Part shown: piece by piece, positions 5,445-7,722 of the stretch
Layout: each line of letters begins with the position of its first letter
Numbering within the stretch: the first letter of the stretch is position 1
Source: an uncultured Oscillospiraceae bacterium
Lineage (GTDB): Bacteria > Bacillota > Clostridia > Oscillospirales > Oscillospiraceae
NCBI GenBank assembly: GCA_934546685.1
Contig: CAKTEB010000098.1
Location: forward strand, 1-7,722
Direction: 5' to 3'
Length of the DNA: 7,722 nt
Notes under the pieces: model-generated
The model's database searches: none
Seen by the model: only the letters and a program-made list of their open reading frames with translations
Told to the model about the DNA's origin: nothing
Program-made: the position numbers and the translations under genes

Positions 5445-5697
5445 GAGAATTATGTCGAAGGGGAGGCCGGCGGGATTCGACCGCGACAGGCCCCTGTCGA
5501 ATCCTGACACAGACAAAATACGACCGCATATGTTTGGTCTCCTGTGTTGTCCGATTATCTTAGGTCAGATTAGATTAGGTTCTTTTCGGTTTGGTTATGT
5601 CCTCTTAGGTGCGCCATTACAGGCCCGCACCGTAATGCTACCCCTGCCGTTACAGGAAAAATATTTGCAGAATCATATAACCTGTAGTTATATCCTA
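5445..5697. promoter_or_regulatory. Divergent intergenic regulatory region
   Basis: This non-coding stretch between the two promoters holds several ordered motifs. GGATTCGAC/GTCGAATCC (5473-5481/5496-5504) is a 9-bp inverted repeat that overlaps a GACAGG/CCTGTC palindrome. TTAGGT, TTAGGT, TTTGGT, TTAGGT start at 5560, 5575, 5590 and 5605, exactly every 15 bp. CATTAC/GTAATG (5615-5620/5632-5637) is an inverted pair. TTACAGG occurs at 5617 and 5650, and its complement lies in the palindrome at 5675-5693. No convincing coding sequence or RNA gene is seen. Confidence 0.6.
5675..5693. promoter_or_regulatory. Probable LysR-type operator (T-N11-A palindrome)
   Basis: The perfect inverted repeat ATATAAC-CTGTA-GTTATAT has 7-bp arms and contains T-N11-A (TAACCTGTAGTTA), the core of LysR-family binding sites. 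It ends 4 bp before the -35 of the regulator's own promoter, a position suited to autoregulation or activation of the regulator-channel operon. Confidence 0.7.
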
Positions 5698-5726
5698 TTG
5701 CAATTTGATATGAATTTTTATATAAT
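5698..5726 (+). promoter_or_regulatory. Promoter of the LysR-TRIC operon
   Basis: TTGCAA (5698-5703), a 17-bp spacer and TATAAT (5721-5726) form a near-consensus vegetative promoter. The leader to the ATG at 5794 is about 60 bases. The ribosome binding site GGAGG (5780-5784) lies partly inside a small TTTGGA/TCCAAA inverted repeat (5777-5782/5788-5793). Confidence 0.85.
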
Positions 5727-5793
5727 ATGGGTACGATACAAAGTCGCCGTCACGTCTGTGGGGTGTTGACGAAAAATTTGGAGGAATTCCAAA

Positions 5794-6816
5794 ATGGAGC
5801 TAACCTATCTGTACTATTTCAAGGTCATCGCCGAAAAGGAGAATATGTCCCGGGCGGCGGAGACCCTGCATGTGTCCCAGCCCGCCCTGTCCAAAACCAT
5901 CTCCAAGCTGGAAAAGAGCCTGGGGGTCACCCTGTTCGAGCGAAAAAAGGGCCGCATCAGCCTGTCCCCCATCGGCCAGGAGTTCTACCACCAGGTGGCC
6001 CGGGCCTTCGACTGCATCGACGAGGGCCAGCGGATCATCGACGCCTATAAGAAGACCACCAGCACCACCGTGACCATCGGCTGCCCGGTGTCCGATCTCT
6101 TAAACACCCTGCTCATGCAGTACCTCCGGGACAATCCCCACAGCGACCTGCAAATCTCCCAGTTTCTCTACAGCCCCGAGTCCCTTCAGGAGCAGCTGAT
6201 CTCCGGCAAGCTGGACTTCGCCCTGACCCCCATCCCCTTCCGGAACCCGGAGATCTCCCAGATCAAGCTCATGGACGAGGAGATCATCCTGGCCGTGGGC
6301 CCCAGCCACCCGCTGGCGGGGCAGAAATTCGTGCGGCTGGGGGATCTCAAAAACGAGCGGTTCCTGGTGAACGAGGCCAGCTTTGACCGGCGGGCGGTCA
6401 TCGACAACTGCAAGGTACTGGGCTTCACCCCCAATATCGCCCTGTGCAGCAACGAGTCCCGGATCATCGACGAGATGCTGGAGAGCGGCGGGGGCGTGAG
6501 CATGGTGCCCGCCAACGTGTTCTATGAGAAACACGACAATGGGAACGTGGTGGGCCTCCGGTTCTCGGACATCGAGATCGTCCGGTTCATCACCATCGTC
6601 TCCCGGAAGGACCGGACGCTGATGGAGCAGCCCAAAAAGCTCTACAACTACGCAGTGCAGTTCTTCCGGGGCTACGGCAAGACCCTCCGGGACTTTTTGG
6701 ACGACTACTTCCCCCCTGTGGATTTCGGCCAGCGGAAGACCATCGGTCTCAACCGGGAGGACAACATTTCCGCCCCGGATCCCTCGAATCACGAGGCCAG
6801 AAAGGCGGAACTATGA
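5794..6816 (+). CDS. LysR-family transcriptional regulator
   Basis: This 340-residue DNA-binding regulator has an N-terminal winged helix-turn-helix. The sequence YYFKVIAEKENMSRAAETLH, then VSQPALSKTISKLEKSLG and TLFERKKGRISLSPIG (about 8-61) is textbook LysR. A linker helix follows, then a substrate-binding-like effector domain (about 92-290) with LISGKLDFALTP and the ESGGGVSMVPA segment typical of the second lobe. The final 45-50 residues (from about 295; acidic, ending ARKAEL) exceed the usual 290-310 length and match no motif I know. The ATG follows GGAGG by 9 bases. A T-N11-A palindrome sits just upstream of its promoter, suggesting autoregulation. Its stop overlaps the next start by 4 bases (ATGA), so the TRIC-family protein is the likely physiological target. 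The effector is unknown. Confidence 0.93.
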   Translation: MELTYLYYFKVIAEKENMSRAAETLHVSQPALSKTISKLEKSLGVTLFERKKGRISLSPIGQEFYHQVARAFDCIDEGQRIIDAYKKTTSTTVTIGCPVSDLLNTLLMQYLRDNPHSDLQISQFLYSPESLQEQLISGKLDFALTPIPFRNPEISQIKLMDEEIILAVGPSHPLAGQKFVRLGDLKNERFLVNEASFDRRAVIDNCKVLGFTPNIALCSNESRIIDEMLESGGGVSMVPANVFYEKHDNGNVVGLRFSDIEIVRFITIVSRKDRTLMEQPKKLYNYAVQFFRGYGKTLRDFLDDYFPPVDFGQRKTIGLNREDNISAPDPSNHEARKAEL

Positions 6817-7451
6817 GCATTTTCATCATCATTCTGGAGCTCATGGGCACCGTGGCCTTCTCCATCTCCGGGGCCATGCTGGGGGTCAAACAGCGCATGG
6901 ACATCTTCGGGGTCATGATCCTGGGCCTGGTCACCGCGGTGGGCGGCGGCGTCATCCGGGACCTGACCCTGGGCATTACCCCTCCCGCCACCTTCCGGGA
7001 TCCCATCTACGCGGCCACGGCCCTCATCACCGCGGCCATCGTGTTCCTCCCCGCCGTCCAGCGGCTGCTGGAGCGACACCAGCAGACCTATGACCTGGTG
7101 ATGCTCTGGATGGACTCCCTGGGCCTGGGGATCTTTACGGTCATCGGCGTCCAGGCGGCCTTCGCCACCTCCTCCAGCCACGGGATCTTCCTGCTGATCT
7201 TCGTGGGCGTCATCACCGGCGTGGGCGGCGGCGTGCTCCGGGACGTGCTGGCCGGGGTGCCCCCCTATATCTTCGTGAAGCACATCTACGCCTGCGCGTC
7301 CCTGGTCGGGGCCGTGGCCTGCGCCCTCCTGTGGCGGCATGTCAGCGGCGCGGCGGCTATGGTCATCGGAACGGTGATCGTGGTGGGGATCCGGTTTTTG
7401 TCCGCCCATTATCGGTGGAGTTTGCCGAAGGCAGGGGGAAGGGATGCGTAG
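6813..7451 (+). CDS. TRIC/UPF0126-family membrane channel or transporter
   Basis: This 212-residue integral membrane protein has about seven hydrophobic segments. It shows the internal duplication of the family: GGGVIRDLTLGITPP (44-58) followed by DPIYA, and GGGVLRDVLAGVPPYIF (138-154) followed by KHIYA. The glycine-rich turns and Arg-Asp pairs belong to the pore-lining inverted repeats of trimeric intracellular cation channels. Prokaryotic homologues have been described as potassium-selective channels, and some UPF0126 members have been linked genetically to glycine transport, so the substrate here is open. The start ATG overlaps the LysR stop (ATGA). Length is normal and no defect is seen. 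No clear intrinsic terminator with a T-run follows; repeat copy C begins about 60 bases downstream. Confidence 0.9.
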   Translation: MSIFIIILELMGTVAFSISGAMLGVKQRMDIFGVMILGLVTAVGGGVIRDLTLGITPPATFRDPIYAATALITAAIVFLPAVQRLLERHQQTYDLVMLWMDSLGLGIFTVIGVQAAFATSSSHGIFLLIFVGVITGVGGGVLRDVLAGVPPYIFVKHIYACASLVGAVACALLWRHVSGAAAMVIGTVIVVGIRFLSAHYRWSLPKAGGRDA

Positions 7452-7510
7452 GGGAGGCTGCGGCTCGGAAGCGCAGGATCTCAGGGACCATAGCTGTTGT
7501 GCTTGACTGC

Positions 7511-7722
7511 GATTCGTAACGCTACGGCCTCCGGCGGCCCCATCTTTCGCTGCACGGCGAAAGATAGGGGAGAAAGGCGCGCCAAGGGGCTCCGCCCCTT
7601 GGATCCCTGGCGGGGGTTAATAGGGACAGGCCTTGACGTATCGGTTCCAGACGTGGGCGCATTGGTGCCTAGCCCGAATTTTAATCGCAAGGGGCGCTCC
7701 GCTTATCCCCCCTTGCTCGTGC
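7511..7722 (+). repeat. Structured interspersed repeat, copy C (cut by window edge)
   Basis: This copy has the same orientation as copy B. It shows a CCCC + ATCTTTCGC / GCGAAAGAT + A-bulge + GGGG hairpin (7538-7550/7557-7570), a 9-bp CCAAGGGGC/GCCCCTTGG hairpin (7582-7590/7594-7602), the conserved AGGGACAGGCCTTGACG linker, and the GCAAGGGG/CCCCTTGC end hairpin (7687-7694/7709-7716). Positions 7664-7722 are identical to 3635-3693. The GGGCGAT hairpin that opens copies A and B is not evident. It follows the TRIC gene in the sense direction. Confidence 0.88.

Noticed and set aside
5473..5504. tRNA T-arm fragment (the GATTCGA and TCGAATCC parts look tRNA-like)
   Set aside because: No acceptor, D or anticodon arm is found on either side, so it is only an inverted repeat.
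4921..5529. A longer, 202-residue version of SmpB
   Set aside because: The extra 46 residues have no similarity to SmpB and would begin upstream of the TATAAT promoter. The TTG at 5391 has a strong ribosome binding site.

Overview
The window reads as chromosomal DNA from a GC-rich Clostridia member, most likely of the Oscillospiraceae type. This is an inference from the high-GC codon use, the strong AAGGAG-like ribosome binding sites, the Clostridia-like tmRNA tag (DNDNFVLAAA) and the A118/PBSX-type phage proteins. No ribosomal or phylogenetic marker is present to fix the genus.

Layout. (1) 1-408: an inverted copy (copy A) of a structured, hairpin-rich repeat, enlarged by two 61-bp tandem units. 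(2) 409-3159, minus strand: a tightly overlapping phage packaging cassette in the order small-terminase-like protein, large terminase, portal. It stops at the portal, and no capsid, tail, lysis or integrase gene is visible. A probable promoter and a C-rich leader lie at 3160-3323. (3) 3459-3856: repeat copy B in plus orientation, then two terminator-like hairpins. (4) 3857-5444, minus strand: a trans-translation locus running smpB -> cyclophilin-type peptidyl-prolyl isomerase -> ssrA (tmRNA). smpB starts at a TTG codon behind a near-perfect promoter. Between the isomerase and the tmRNA lies an array of small hairpins separated by TGAAAT linkers. (5) 5445-5793: a divergent regulatory region with an iteron-like 15-bp periodic motif, a LysR-type operator palindrome and a second near-perfect promoter. 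(6) 5794-7451, plus strand: a LysR-type regulator translationally coupled (ATGA overlap) to a TRIC/UPF0126-family membrane protein. (7) 7511-7722: repeat copy C, cut by the window edge.

How it works together. smpB and ssrA form the ribosome-rescue system. The tmRNA is probably co-transcribed with smpB and the isomerase, since I see no convincing promoter between the isomerase and ssrA. The LysR regulator probably controls its own promoter and with it the downstream channel or transporter gene. The phage cassette lies on the 3' side of ssrA, a classic integration target, and is bracketed by inverted copies A and B of the repeat. The most interesting structures are non-coding: the repeat family, whose hairpins keep pairing while their sequences change between copies, and the TGAAAT-linked hairpin array. 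I found no clearly new protein system.
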